NCBI RefSeq assembly: GCF_009389715.1
Contig: NW_024068185.1
Span: 1 to 64,000 of the forward strand
DNA: 64,000 bases
From: Phoenix dactylifera
Taxonomy: Eukaryota > Streptophyta > Magnoliopsida > Arecales > Arecaceae
Direction of reading: 5' to 3'
The position numbers were made by a program, and so were the translations under genes. This document shows, piece after piece, positions 46,916-58,310 of the stretch (position 1 is its first letter; each line of letters opens with the position of its first letter). The notes beneath the pieces are model-generated. The model was given only the letters and a program-made list of their open reading frames with translations. It was not told where the DNA came from and ran no database searches.

Positions 46916-49900
46916 CTAGACAGGTCTATATCCTCCATGGCCCCTCCCACTATAATATCCATAACCTCTTCCACGGTTGTACGATCCCCTGAAGTTACTA
47001 GAATGAGCAGGCCCATGGATGCCACGACCCAAATGAGTCCTCTGCTGGAACTCGCCAAAAGTCTGCCAGCCAAACAACAATTTCATCAATTAGCATCATC
47101 AAGACTTTTCAATATTAAATGCAAAGAAAAGTAACTCCAAACCTCTGTGTCCAATTTCATTCTCTCAGAGAACTTGGCACGGCCGCTCCATGATCCTCGG
47201 TTAAGTGAGTTGCAAGAAAGATTGTCAAAGAAGTCATCTTTATTATATACAGGCTGCAAAACAGGACACAAATAGGGTTGCAGTTGAATCACTTCTAGTC
47301 AAAGCAGAAGTTAAATGCTTGATTCTATAAGAATTTATTATTCCCAGAAAGCTAGGGCTTGCTCATTAGAAAGCATTTTTCTGCCTCTAGGTCATGTCTT
47401 ACAGTATATTGTATAATTTGGCCTGCACAGTCATCAATATAAAAATCACTAACCAAGCAAGAACATCAAGCAGCAAAATGGGTAACATGCAGAGTGCTGA
47501 AACTAGCTTGCACAAGGTTCAGATTAGTTCAGGGAAGGGACCAATTTTGAAAGGACCTGCTTTTTGGAACTGGGAGGCCAACTAATTGATGCTGGAGAAA
47601 AACTAGACCAATGGACCAAGATCAGGTTAGTTCTCAAACGTACCAAATCTTTTTTTTACATTGTCGACATAAGAATCTAATGATTCTTTAATCTCAAGAG
47701 AATCCATTTAAACTAGTGAACCAAAATAAACCAACAATAAATATACTCAACAATTTCACACAACAACAAAACCCAAAAAATAAACTATTTGGATATGATA
47801 TATAATGAAAAACAATAAAAAAAATCCAACATTCTGTTTAACAAAACAGAAATGAATAAAAACTTTGATTAGATGATGTAATATGCAAAACAGATATTAA
47901 CAATATATAAATATTCATTCATTTGGTTCGGGTTAGATCAGGTTATCCAACCACTAGACATGGATTGGACCAACCTATGTGAAAATCTAAACCACCAAGG
48001 AAGTTGGTTCAGTTCAGTTCTTGGGTTACCCCAGAACCATGTGTACCACTGGCTGAAACTCAGGCAGGATGTGAAGTATGGTGCAGTCAAACTTGTACCA
48101 TCTGCTAGTTTCTCCAGACATTAAATTTTGGTCTAAGGACAAGTTATAAATTGAACTACTCACTAAAAGACACCACAAATACAGCCTTGGTCACATCACC
48201 CAGCAAGCAACCGAGTCTGCATCTAACCAGCTCTGCTAATAAGATCTCAAAACTTTACTTTTCAGGATCATTGTTTTTTTATAAATTTCAGTGTTTTGAC
48301 TTTCAAGTGTTGAAAGAACAATCATGAGAGAAGAATGAAACATAAAAGAAATGGCACACAAGCATGTCATACTTTGTGGTCAAGCTTGGGATCTTGTTCA
48401 TAACCCTCTTCAACCTCCAAATCATCGTGAGCTGGATTTTCTCCTATTTCATTTTCTATGCTTCTTCTCGACTTCCCAAGCGACCCCCAAACTTCATCTT
48501 TGTTGAACTTCTCATTCATGGCTGCAAAATCAAATTCATCGGTGAATCGAGCCACCCCAACCTGTCCCTGTAGATTTAAACAAACAGCAAAGAAAATTCT
48601 AGTGAGAATAAACTGAAAACCTTTAAAAATAAGTCGAACCGTATATGGCAAAATACTGTCTAATATACTATTGCATGTGTCTTTAAAGCCATGATTATTT
48701 CCTTTACTTATTTCCTTTAAAGCCATACTTGAGGGCTTGTTAGCTACAAGGCACATATCACGTGATAGCTAACAAGACCACAAGTATAGCTGTGATTATT
48801 TCCTTTACATATTTTGGCCTCAAGTATACTATGGCATGGTGCAGCTACACGTGATATGTAGTTTTCAAATTTTTTAAAGCTACTTGATGGCTTTAAAGGA
48901 AATAATCACGGTATTAGACAGTATTTTCATATTTCTTGCCTGCACTATCAGGTACTACGAGCCCTCTCCCTCACGCTTCTAACCACCTCATGTGGTTCAT
49001 CAGTTCCACTGAAATCTACCACTTGTTGGTGCCGAACATAGTGCAGGCCCAAGCAAGAAACATCACTTCTTCATGGATAAGCATCTTTTATGCATGGATC
49101 TCTAATGTATTTTAGATTGATTTATATTTAATTTCCATTTTCTTGTAACTTCTTTAACCATCTGAAGTAGGTTAACAGTCCACTGACAAATGATAAAAAT
49201 TAACTGCTTGGCAGGCCAAATTACAATTGTTCTCATAGAGTGGCAGTATAGGCCATATGTACCTACATTTCAACACTAAAAGAGAGCACTTAGAAAACAG
49301 CTGGGAAGTGAGACCTATTTACAGTTTCTCCTCAAGCTTTTGAATGTGAAAAGAAGTCCAATTCCTTTCAAGTTTTAACCCGTGTCATGAAAATCAAGTT
49401 TCCAGACGCTCACCCTCAAAGATGCAGTAAAAGTGAGGTTGCCAATAAAAGTCAAGCAAGGTCCACAAAGAAAAGTAGATTAAAAATGAATAAGAAAAGG
49501 TGAACTTTAGAGATTTAGCCACTAAATTGTATTCGAATGAAGCATGTTTCTTAAGAAAAGTGGTGTTCAGGTAGTTGAAATATGATTATAAAGATCAAGA
49601 AAATCTAAATTTCGTAATTTTGTAAGTTGCAATGAATGGAGCTGCATATAAAATTACGATAGAAGTCTTCCATATCAAATCAAAATCATTGCCCCTCCTT
49701 GACAGCCGCTGGTTAGTTGGATGCAATGATTCATGAATTCCAACAAAGGAAAGGCAAGAATGGTCAAAATAACATGCATAACTTCATAATGCTGATTTAC
49801 AGAAATTAATTAGCTGATGTCATTGTTCAAAATGGTGGAGAAAGACCATCATCAAAGGCAGACACCATTAAAGCAATCAGAAATATAGGTAGATGGTCTA

Positions 49901-52900
49901 TATGTTTTTCCTTTATTGAACTTGTTAACTATGAGGGGTATATATGTATTTATGCATGAATACATATACGTCAGCTGCTCTAATACATTTAAAGTAATGA
50001 AGTATGGCAAAACCTTAGGCTTCAGTTCTTTTCTTTTTCAAGTCTTACATCAGCATTTGTTTTCATACAACTAAGCGTGATGAAGAAGAATCCATCAGTA
50101 TTAATCAATTGTTACATAAAATGGTCCAAGTTCTTCATGCTTTTTCTTTTTAAGAAGGATCTCAAAATGTTATTCATCATTTCACCAAATTTTGATACCA
50201 ACACCTGAATGCCAGAATAATCTCATCTACCATTGCATGTAACTTGTAGCTAATAGAAACAAGTGTGAACCACAATTACCTTCTTTTATGTCATCTAGTA
50301 GCTTCTGAAAAAAGGTGCCCTAGTGCACGAGCGGCAGCCACTGCGGGGTTTGGGGAGGGTCTAGTATTGCCCCCGTGTGTGAAGAAGTTGTTCCATATTT
50401 TGAACTTGTGACATCAAGTCACAATGGAGCAACCTTACCGTTGCACCAAGGCTTACCCTCTTCATCAAGCAGCTTACAAAAGACAAAAACTACATCACAT
50501 ATTCAACATCTTTTACAAGATTTCTAATTTATATGCTCTAATTTGATTTAGGACTTTCACAATATATACTGGTACAAAAGCCTAAATTACATCACACAAC
50601 TAATGTGTTTCTTTGTTTCATTTTCTTTTAACTAGTTTAATTAGCTAGATTGGGTTAGTAGTTCATTGACAACCTGTAACAAGTAAACTGCACCCCGTAC
50701 CAGGTAGGGGAGCTATATCAAGGTTGTAAAACCAGTATCAGATGATGTATTGGTTTTTCACAGTACCAAGTATCAATACATGATAGCGGACTGTACCCCG
50801 TACCAACACCCTATGTACAATGCTGGTTTTCTGCCGGAATAGTAATAGTAGCGCGAATAGCATCCTGTTCTAATGATTTTTAAAACCTTAATCTATATTC
50901 CAAGTTGGAACTTGGATTAAAAAACAGTAGGTGAAGTGACACCCCATATCTATGCAAGCTTTTGGACATGAAAAAGAAGCCCAGTTCCTTTCAAAAGTTA
51001 ATAAATCTCATGAAGAATGAAGTTTTCCAGACCCTCACCCCAGAATATGCACTCAAAGTGAGGTGATCAGGAGAAGAATAGCAAAGAAGCATGAAAAGAA
51101 GAAGAAAATTGCGGTTCACAAAAAAAGAAATTTAGGATTTAGACACGAAATGGACTCAAATGATACAGGTTTCTTCGGTAAAGTGATGCACATGCAGCTG
51201 AATTATGATTACAAGGGAATCTACATTTCATAATTTTGTGAGATATCATTGGAGGAGCTCCATCTAAAATCACAATCACTAGTCCTACATCATAAAATCA
51301 AAATTCTTGATCCTCCATTAAATTTCTTCAAATTAGATTGTAACGGCAATTCAATATGAAACCGAACCTATCCAGCATTTGTGGGGCTAGTTGCCCTTAG
51401 GACTCAAAACTTCCAACAAAGCAAAGGTGAGATTACTCAAATTAACATGTACAGTTTCTTAATGTTTTTTATTGAAATTACTTAACCAATGTCATTGTTT
51501 GTAGGAGTGTAAATGGTATAACAATCATGTATGGATCCAATATAAGTTTCGATGACCTTGATGTATCAAAGTCAGATTTCATATGTCGGATCCGATTTCA
51601 TATTGAATCGAACTTGGATGTAGCTATATGCAGATCAAAAACCCGAATACATACTATATATGTAGTACATAAAAATTTAGAAATATAAGGAGGATTGGCT
51701 TCTGACTTGTATTAATTATTTTCTGCATGTTTGGATTTTTGCATTTTTCTCATGCATGCTCCCTATAAGTCTCGATTGCCGCCATTTCAATTCCAAAATC
51801 CTAGCTGATAGTCAAATAAACATAAATGGAGACTCAAATCTGTTCCCAAAGTGGTTGGACATTTTTTTTTCAAAACAGTCATTAACTTCCCATATTGGGT
51901 TCCTTTCCCACCATAATCTGTCACAAGTTCAATATATATGGAGGACCATCGTGATGACAGTCCTTTTAGTTTTAGGAACTGTTGACCCTTGGATGGTTGG
52001 CCCACTAAAATCATGTGCTGAACCACACAAAACTTGAATACGAACTTAGAATTAATCAGGTTTGGTTTGAGTTTGAATCTTACTCATTTGGATAAATTCA
52101 AACTCAAATCTTAATTTGATTTGCTTATTAAGTTCGGATGCGGATTCAGCATGGATCCAACCTAAGTCCAACCTGTTTGCAATTGAAAAGTAATGAACTA
52201 GTACCAAATCATGTCTCGGCTAATGGGGTGCACTGCATACAACTTTTGATATGTTAGACTTTGGCTCTTCCCTGTCAGAGCTTCATATCAGCATTTGTCG
52301 TCATATCACAGTGTGATTGGCAAATATCCATCAGTATTATGATCCTAGGATACAGAAAATCTAACTACTTCCAGATTATTGAATCTACTCTGCTGTTAAA
52401 CTCAAACACCTGAGTGCGATGAGGAGGCTCTACTTGGGGTGTCATCTGTCTCCACACCATAGGACATGTTAAATTCTAATATTCAGATAGTGAAAACCAT
52501 GTAAAATAATTTCAAAAAGTCAAATATCATTAATGCTCTTCTGGCGCCATCCGTGTTCTCTTCTTCTATATCCGGCATAGTTAATATATTAAGCCTAAAA
52601 TCTGCACTTCACTCCAAGCATCAACTGTGCGGATGCATATTAGCTCATCCAGTTGAGAATGTGTTCGTAATGTCCTAGATACAGTTGCATACTTCAATTT
52701 CATTTATAAGCAATATTGACTTTACATTCACTTAAACACAATCATGATTCAATAAATTAAAGAATAACCTTTTCAACCTAAACTATTGAATCCAGATAGA
52801 CTTTCAAACCATTTCAGAGACATTCTTAGAAAACCAAAAAAAAAAAAAAAAAAGCAGCAGTAAAGAGCAGTATGTCCTTTAGAAAACAACAAGAACTGCA

Positions 52901-53984
52901 TAAAAGACATAACCGACCTGTGAAAGCAATTTAGGCAACATATTGAAACTAATATAAAGTGTCATTGTACCTGTTGGGAAGGCAATGGTAATGGCAAAAA
53001 TGGTGCCTGAGGCAGTGAGCTAACTGACAATAATGGGTCCGATGATGGCGGTAACATGGCTGCCATGTCTTCTTGCTCATGGCTCAGTCTCTGGTTAAAG
53101 GAGGAAGTTGTTGGCCTAGATTGTGGGAACTGATCACGGGCCAGCAGAGGAGGCAATGTAGTTACAGGAGATGCAGCAGATCCCAAAATTGAAGCTGAGG
53201 AATAAGGTAAACTTGGCATGGAAAGGATTGGCAGTGCTGAAGATCCAGCTTTGCTAGAAATTGAATACATGGAGGCATTTAACTCTTGATTTGATGAAGA
53301 AAATGAAGACTTTGTTGATGGATACAGTAGAGATGACAATGGATGAGATGGTTGAGAAGCGTCACTGGATACTGATGACAATACATCAGCAGGGCTAGAA
53401 ATTCCAAAATGAGAAGAGGGTCTATGAAATTTTGAGTGCTCATTGGTGGCAACAGGAGTGAAGGTTAAAGGGGCAGGGTCTATGAAATTTGGAATGCTCA
53501 TTGGTGCCTGCCTTACAGGTAACTGCAACTGATCTTGCAGCATTGCTGAAGAGGGCTGCAAAGGAAATGATTGCTGTTGAGCAGGAGCCTGGCCATCTAG
53601 TGCACCAGTATATCCTTGCCAATACATAGGTGCACTAGAAGAGGTCTCATTTATATTTGTAGAAGCAGGCAAGGAGGCCCGGGAACCGAGAGCGGCCCCA
53701 GATTGATACTGTGATAATGCATCTGGATATGATGGCCTGGCTAAAGATGAGTGTGCAGCATGGGAGCCTTGACCAGTAAGAGCAGTGCCTCCAGCTGAAG
53801 ATGTACTTGTAGTAGGTGCATAAGCATAACGTGACTGCAAAGCATATGATGGAAACGTAAAGAACATACAGTAAGTAGCACCAAGAAAAAAATCCCCAAG
53901 TCATATAACATATACCTGAATAATAGCTGGATCACTGGGTGCCTGGGGTTTACTAAGAACTGGAGATGACTTCACTTGCAAATC
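46916..53984 (-). CDS. DCP5: DECAPPING 5 (LSM14/RAP55 family) protein, 3' five exons; LSm-domain exons not in window
   Basis: Five minus-strand coding exons, 53916-53984, 52971-53834, 48373-48567, 47143-47253 and 46916-47062, join in phase 0 with GT-AG borders and give 461 residues. They begin [20 protein letters not shown], the segment that directly follows the LSm domain in DCP5. A long Ser/Pro/Gln-rich disordered region follows ([10 protein letters not shown]...LPSQQ), then the DFDF segment ([20 protein letters not shown], then VWGSLGK), the FFD box ([15 protein letters not shown]), the TFG box ([14 protein letters not shown]) and an RGG-like tail ([20 protein letters not shown]). The family acts in cytoplasmic P-bodies, promoting mRNA decapping and repressing translation by binding DCP1/DCP2. 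The N-terminal LSm domain (about 80 residues, usually two exons) is absent from 53985 to 61420, so the gene is partial here. The intron of 4.4 kb between the second and third exon may hide another small exon. Confidence 0.9.
48650..48927. mobile_element. Fold-back MITE in the DCP5 intron, 83 bp from an exon
   Basis: The left end AAAATACTGTCTAATA and the right end (48911-48927), which reverse-complements to AAAATACTGTCTAATAC, form inverted termini. The next 40 bases inside also pair (AAAGCCATGATTATTTCC with GGAAATAATCACG), and the centre has a smaller palindrome around ATATCACGTGATA. The 278-bp unit has no coding capacity. The target duplication is not clear. Confidence 0.65.
50308..50461 (-). 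mobile_element. tRNA-derived SINE (Au-SINE type) with target duplication
   Basis: On the minus strand the element starts GGTAAGCCTTGGTGCAACGG (box A-like TTGGTGCAACGG), continues AAGGTTGCTCCATTGTGACTT and a box B-like CACAAGTTC, and ends in a T-run (CACCTTTTTTC). This wording is that of the Au SINE family of plants. The flanks TCATCTAGTAGCTTCTG (50291-50307) and TCATCAAGCAGCTTACA (50462-50478) are an imperfect target-site duplication of about 15 bases, as made by LINE machinery. Confidence 0.75.
50719..50891. mobile_element. MITE-like inverted-repeat element with AAGGTTxTAAAA ends
   Basis: The left end reads CAAGGTTGTAAAACC and the right end reverse-complements to TTAAGGTTTTAAAAATC. The interior has repeated GTACC/GGTAC words (ACCCCGTACCAACACC, TGTACCCCGTACC). 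It resembles the element at 2236-2421 in its ends and size. No coding capacity. Confidence 0.45.
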
Positions 53985-54889
53985 CTGAAAACAAGATGAG
54001 CTAAGAATGCATCAACTTCATGAAACTCAAACATGGAATTATAGTCTATTTTAAGACCACATGGTAAGAAATTATACTCATGGATCTTCATGCATTTCAA
54101 AGCTCTAAATTATTCAGGTGTTATAACAAAGAAAATTTAAAGGTAACATCAACATTTAGAAACATGATAATACTACTACATGAGCAGTCAAATTCTATGG
54201 TAGGAACAATTATTTCCAGATGACCTTATATCAAGGGAAATCATGTTGGCAATCATTTTCAAATGAGATCTTATCTGTCCCTCGTCTTATCATTCTTGTT
54301 TCAAGCCACTGTGAACTGACGCATGCCCCCACATGATACTTCTGCTTCCACTCTCCATAAATAGGAAGACACTAAAACCTCACAAAACTTCTTTGCAAAC
54401 ATATGCTATAAGAAGAAGAAATAAACAATTTCAAGTCAGCAGGTCAAAGGCTCGAAAAAAGCTTTTCATAATCAAGAATTCGTCCTGTCTCTTATGGAAT
54501 GGATGTTTAAAAATCAAAACAGCTTTTCTTTTCTTGCAATTTACTTTCCTGCATATGTCAGGACAGCTGAGGTCAATGCAAGATTGAAAAGGGAAAGGCC
54601 TCATAGCTATATTACATGGTTCAGTTATGGATCCCAGGTAGACCTGCGCAAGCTAGCCTAGCTTCTTGGCCTGATTTTTGGTGGGCCCGAGCATAGATGT
54701 TCAGCCCGACGGGCTAGGCTCAGGTTGTCAACTTCTGATCTGGCCCGGCCCGAAAGTCATCCACTAAAATATGCAATATATATTATACATTTTATATTAA
54801 AAATCAAAGAGGAAAAAATAAATCTTAATTTGCTCCCTTTCTCGTCTCCCTAAGTTCCATCCTTTGCTAGCTAGAGGACATAGACGCGC

Positions 54890-55050
54890 TCCTTCCCTCG
54901 TCTCCCTCTCTTTTCCCTCCCTCCCTCTCTCCACCCCTACCTTCCCTCCCTGGTGTCCAATAGCATGTGCCCCTATATGGTTCTACAGCCTAGCTCCACA
55001 AACAACCACCGCCTCTCCCCACCCACCACCCTCTCTCTCTCCTGCCCTCC

Positions 55051-55082
<32 letters not shown>

Positions 55083-55290
55083 AAATAAAATAAAAAAAGA
55101 GGAGTCTATCTTGTCTTGCAGCTCCTCCACACCTCCCCCCCCCCCCCCCCACCCAACTCCCTCACCATAGGCGGGACAAGCCACCACTGTCTTCTCCACC
55201 TCCTCCTCTCTCTCTCTCCCTCTCTCGCCCTCTCTCTTCTATCTCTACAACCCCCTTACCCCCACATCCACAGTTCCACAGTGCCCCCTC
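54890..55290. repeat. Pyrimidine-rich low-complexity tract with poly-C runs
   Basis: Plus-strand sequence is almost only C and T, with a run of about 22 C directly followed by a run of A near 55051-55085, and a second C run of about 17 near 55134-55150. It is flanked by GGCCCGGCCCG / GGGCCAGGCTAGGCCAGGG-like phrases. Frames through it are artefacts. The C runs may also be assembly-sensitive. Confidence 0.85.
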
Positions 55291-55959
55291 CACTCCCAAG
55301 CATGCTGACCTAGGCCCTCATTTGTTGGGCCAGGCTAGGCCAGGGCAGTTTGAGCTCAGCTTTTAGGACTTGGGCTAGCTCAAGCTGGATGCTTAAGGTC
55401 TGAGGCCAAGGCTTGGGCCCAATTAAGCTCTAGACCATGCTAAGGCCAAGCCCAAACACGACCCAGCGAGGCCAATGCTCAAGTCTAGTCTTGAGTGCAG
55501 GTATGTAAGGTTCAGATCCATTCTAGGCCCAAATCTTAGGACACAAGAAGATTCAAAAACTAGGTGCAAGCACCTGAATTTGTCGTATTCGTGTCTTGGA
55601 TTGCAACTTTAGGAACTTAAGCTTAATCTAACTATAGGATAGAGTTTGGCATACTTTGCTATTTCAAAAAGTCCCTGCAGAATTACCGTTTAACTTTTAG
55701 TCCTTATACACAATTAGGTTTTGTTTGCATAATGTTAATCAATTATGCATATTTGGCACAAGCTTATGATGGTTAGAGTCTAAAAACTAAAATGCCCCTC
55801 AAGTTCTAGGACTTGGAATTACAAGTCCACCATACAAGGGCTAAATTTCACATCAGTTAATCAAGGTTAGACTTCAATTTTCCTCTTTCTAAAGTGAAAG
55901 CACATGTACCATCTGTGCCAGGTCCTAATGATGTAGGAAAGTCTAGGGAAAGGGATAAG

Positions 55960-57000
55960 ACCTGATTTTCAACAAAATTGAACCAGAAAGTCAATGTTCT
56001 TGAAGAAATAGATAATGGTTAGCTATAATCTATCCTTGGGTTTAGGATTTTAGGGTTGATTAGGTTTTTAGGGCTTGATGCAATTGAATGGCCAAAATCA
56101 ACAGTTTGCTGTAAGTTTTCTGGAAAAGAAAATCTGTGTCATGAAAGATCTAGGGAAGATAAAAGTATTTTTTTGATCAAAGAAGGCAAAGAACCCTAAA
56201 ATAAAAAATGAAAGAATAAAAGTGTAAAAAGGAAGAGGGATGATAATACTAGACTCACTCCGCAACCTAGGAATCACACCTAATTTTGCAATCCTCACTT
56301 GTTATAGTTTAATTAGATTTGATTTTAATTATCAAGTTCTCATATTTTCTTTTATTTCTGGTTAGTTTTAGATCAGTGGATATTGAAAATTAAGGGCTGA
56401 AATTAAGGATAGCTTTATGAACCAAGTTATTATAACAATACTGTTTGCAGCATTATTTAAGCTATAGCAACCATGAATAGTAATCATGCGTGATGACAGT
56501 AATTTTAGGATTATAAAAGATTGTTAGGGTCTTTTTCTCTTATAAGCTTCGGACTGAGAGTGATGTAATCAGTTTTTATGCAATGAATGGAATATCAGTT
56601 TTTTTTTTTTACTTTCTTATGGTGTGATGCCATAGGACAAGCATGTGGCTTGCAACGCTAAGTGTGAATCATACGTTGCTGAATGAGTATCGTATCATCA
56701 TCCCTCTTCCTTTTTCTATTTTTCTTCTTTCATTCTTTTTTGCGTAACTATCTGCCTTTCTTCTAATATTCTTTAATAAATACCATACTTTCGTCTTCTC
56801 TAAATCCTTCATGACACATATATTCAACTTTTTCCCCAGACAAATACCGGCAAATTCTTGACTTTGGCTATTCAATGTAAAGCCCTAGAAAACCCAATCA
56901 AGCCCTAAAATCCTAAAACCTATGACTCAATCATTGTCTATTTTCTTCACAAATTTATCTTTCTACTTAACTTTTATTAAAAAGTCAGGTCATTAACGAA
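55960..57000. mobile_element. Long-inverted-repeat (Mutator-like or fold-back) element
   Basis: Left arm about 55960-56299 and right arm about 56640-57000 are inverted copies. Paired landmarks are TAGGATTTTAGGG with TAGGATTTTAGGG, TGTGTCATGAAAGATCTAGG with TGTGTCATGAAGGATTTAGA, and AAAAAGGAAGAGGGATGATA with AAAAAGGAAGAGGGATGATG. Arm length near 340 bases with a 340-base centre resembles a MULE-type MITE. Outer boundaries are approximate and no target duplication could be fixed. Confidence 0.6.
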
Positions 57001-57479
57001 ATTCCCCTCCTCTTCTTCTAGATCTCCACTCCCCCTCTACTCCATCCAACTTCCCAGTCTAGAGGTATTGCTTGAAGTGCCATTTCTGAAAATTATTCTA
57101 ATGCTTTGGACTCATATCCCAAAGTACTCATGTCATGTCAAGTCAACATGGGTAGATCGGTTATATTACTAAGTCCAAGCATCATAGCCTCAGAGTTCAG
57201 CCAAGTGCTACACTCCAAGGTTTCCCATAACTAGATATGGTAGATATATATTGATTGGAATTTTGATTTTCTGCAAGGATTTCTGTTAGATTCCTAACAA
57301 GATTGACCTAAGCATTTGACAGTTTAAGCACATAGTTACAGTTAAGGTTGGCTACAACCGTTTTGAGAAACATCTTGGTCCAATTCTTCACATCATGTAG
57401 ATGAGCCGAAGACATGGAGCTGTTGGCCAAATAATAGGAGCAAACCTTCTCGATGGCTGCATAGAAATCCTAATGAGCT

Positions 57480-58310
57480 TTGAAGAAAGATTTTTCTTCC
57501 AAGAATTATCATGCCGATGGGGGGTTATCCGACATTCTGATGGCAGCTGACGAGTCAGAGGAGGTTAGACGGATAAAGGGGAAGGTGGTAATGTCGGCAA
57601 TAGCTGAGGTGCTAAAGCAGTCCCCGACACCTGAACCCAGTTCAAATCAGAAATACAATTTTATTTCAGCTTAAATTTGAATGTATCTCCAACTGTTTCT
57701 AATCTGCTGGTGTATGACGTACCTAAACTCTTAGGCTCTTTCTTTGGAGATGCAAGGGCTCTAGAAAGTGAGGATCCCCAAAGAGGCTCTTTACAGCTAT
57801 GGGATAATCCTTGTTTATATGGAGGTCAAAACTTTAATGCTTCTGTTGAGAGAGATAGGACCATAGAGGTTTTACTTTCTCCTAGTGGATATCATGCTAA
57901 AAGAGTGCATCACATAACACAATTTTCCTTTCACAGCAAAAGAAAAGGAACTCTAGCTCAAATGTTGGTAGTAAGCTGGAAACTGCCTTGGTGTCCATGG
58001 CCGGCAAGGGCCCCACCCCTGTGGACCTCAATAGTTCAGATCCCATTCAGGTTAATCCTATTGCAGCTTGACCAGCTCCAGAGGTTCAGGTTTCTAAGAA
58101 CATGTGGTGCTAAAGTTAATGGAGTTTCAGTTAAGGACAACATATGGCTCAAAGACAAGGCTGAGGCAACAAACTTAGGAAGCGCTGGACACCATAGAGA
58201 AGATTTGCATGCTATTATGGAGAATGGGGTTGAGAACGTGTCTGATGGTGACTTAAAAGAAGGAAGGTCAAGAAGGAATTCAGAACCGTAGGGAAGAAAT
58301 GTGGACTCTT
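57480..58310 (+). pseudogene. Unrecognised, coding-like but interrupted region
   Basis: Frames at 57480-57674 and 57677-58291 lie end to end in different phases, and a third frame (SMAGKGPTPVDLNSSDPIQV, about 57990-58060) is also coding-like. The base composition is more codon-like than the flanks, with acidic, Ser-rich predicted peptides. This pattern fits an old gene or retroelement ORF with several frameshifts. I recognise no domain. It could also be chance open frame. Confidence 0.3.

Larger units (their letters stand above)
48568..52970 (-). other. DCP5-like intron (4.4 kb)
   Basis: Besides the fold-back MITE (48650-48927), the SINE (50308-50461) and an inverted-repeat element (50719-50891), the intron is AT-rich with no supported exon. 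Blocks near 49320-49760 and 50910-51330 share a long, diverged order of phrases (TGAAAAAGAAGTCCAATTCC..., CTCACCC..., AAGTGAGGTT..., ATTTAGCCAC...), so they are two old direct copies of a segment about 420 bp long. Confidence 0.6.

Noticed and set aside
54864..55313. Pro/Ser-rich frames at 54864-55313 on both strands
   Set aside because: Translation of pyrimidine-rich tract and poly-C runs; no gene evidence.
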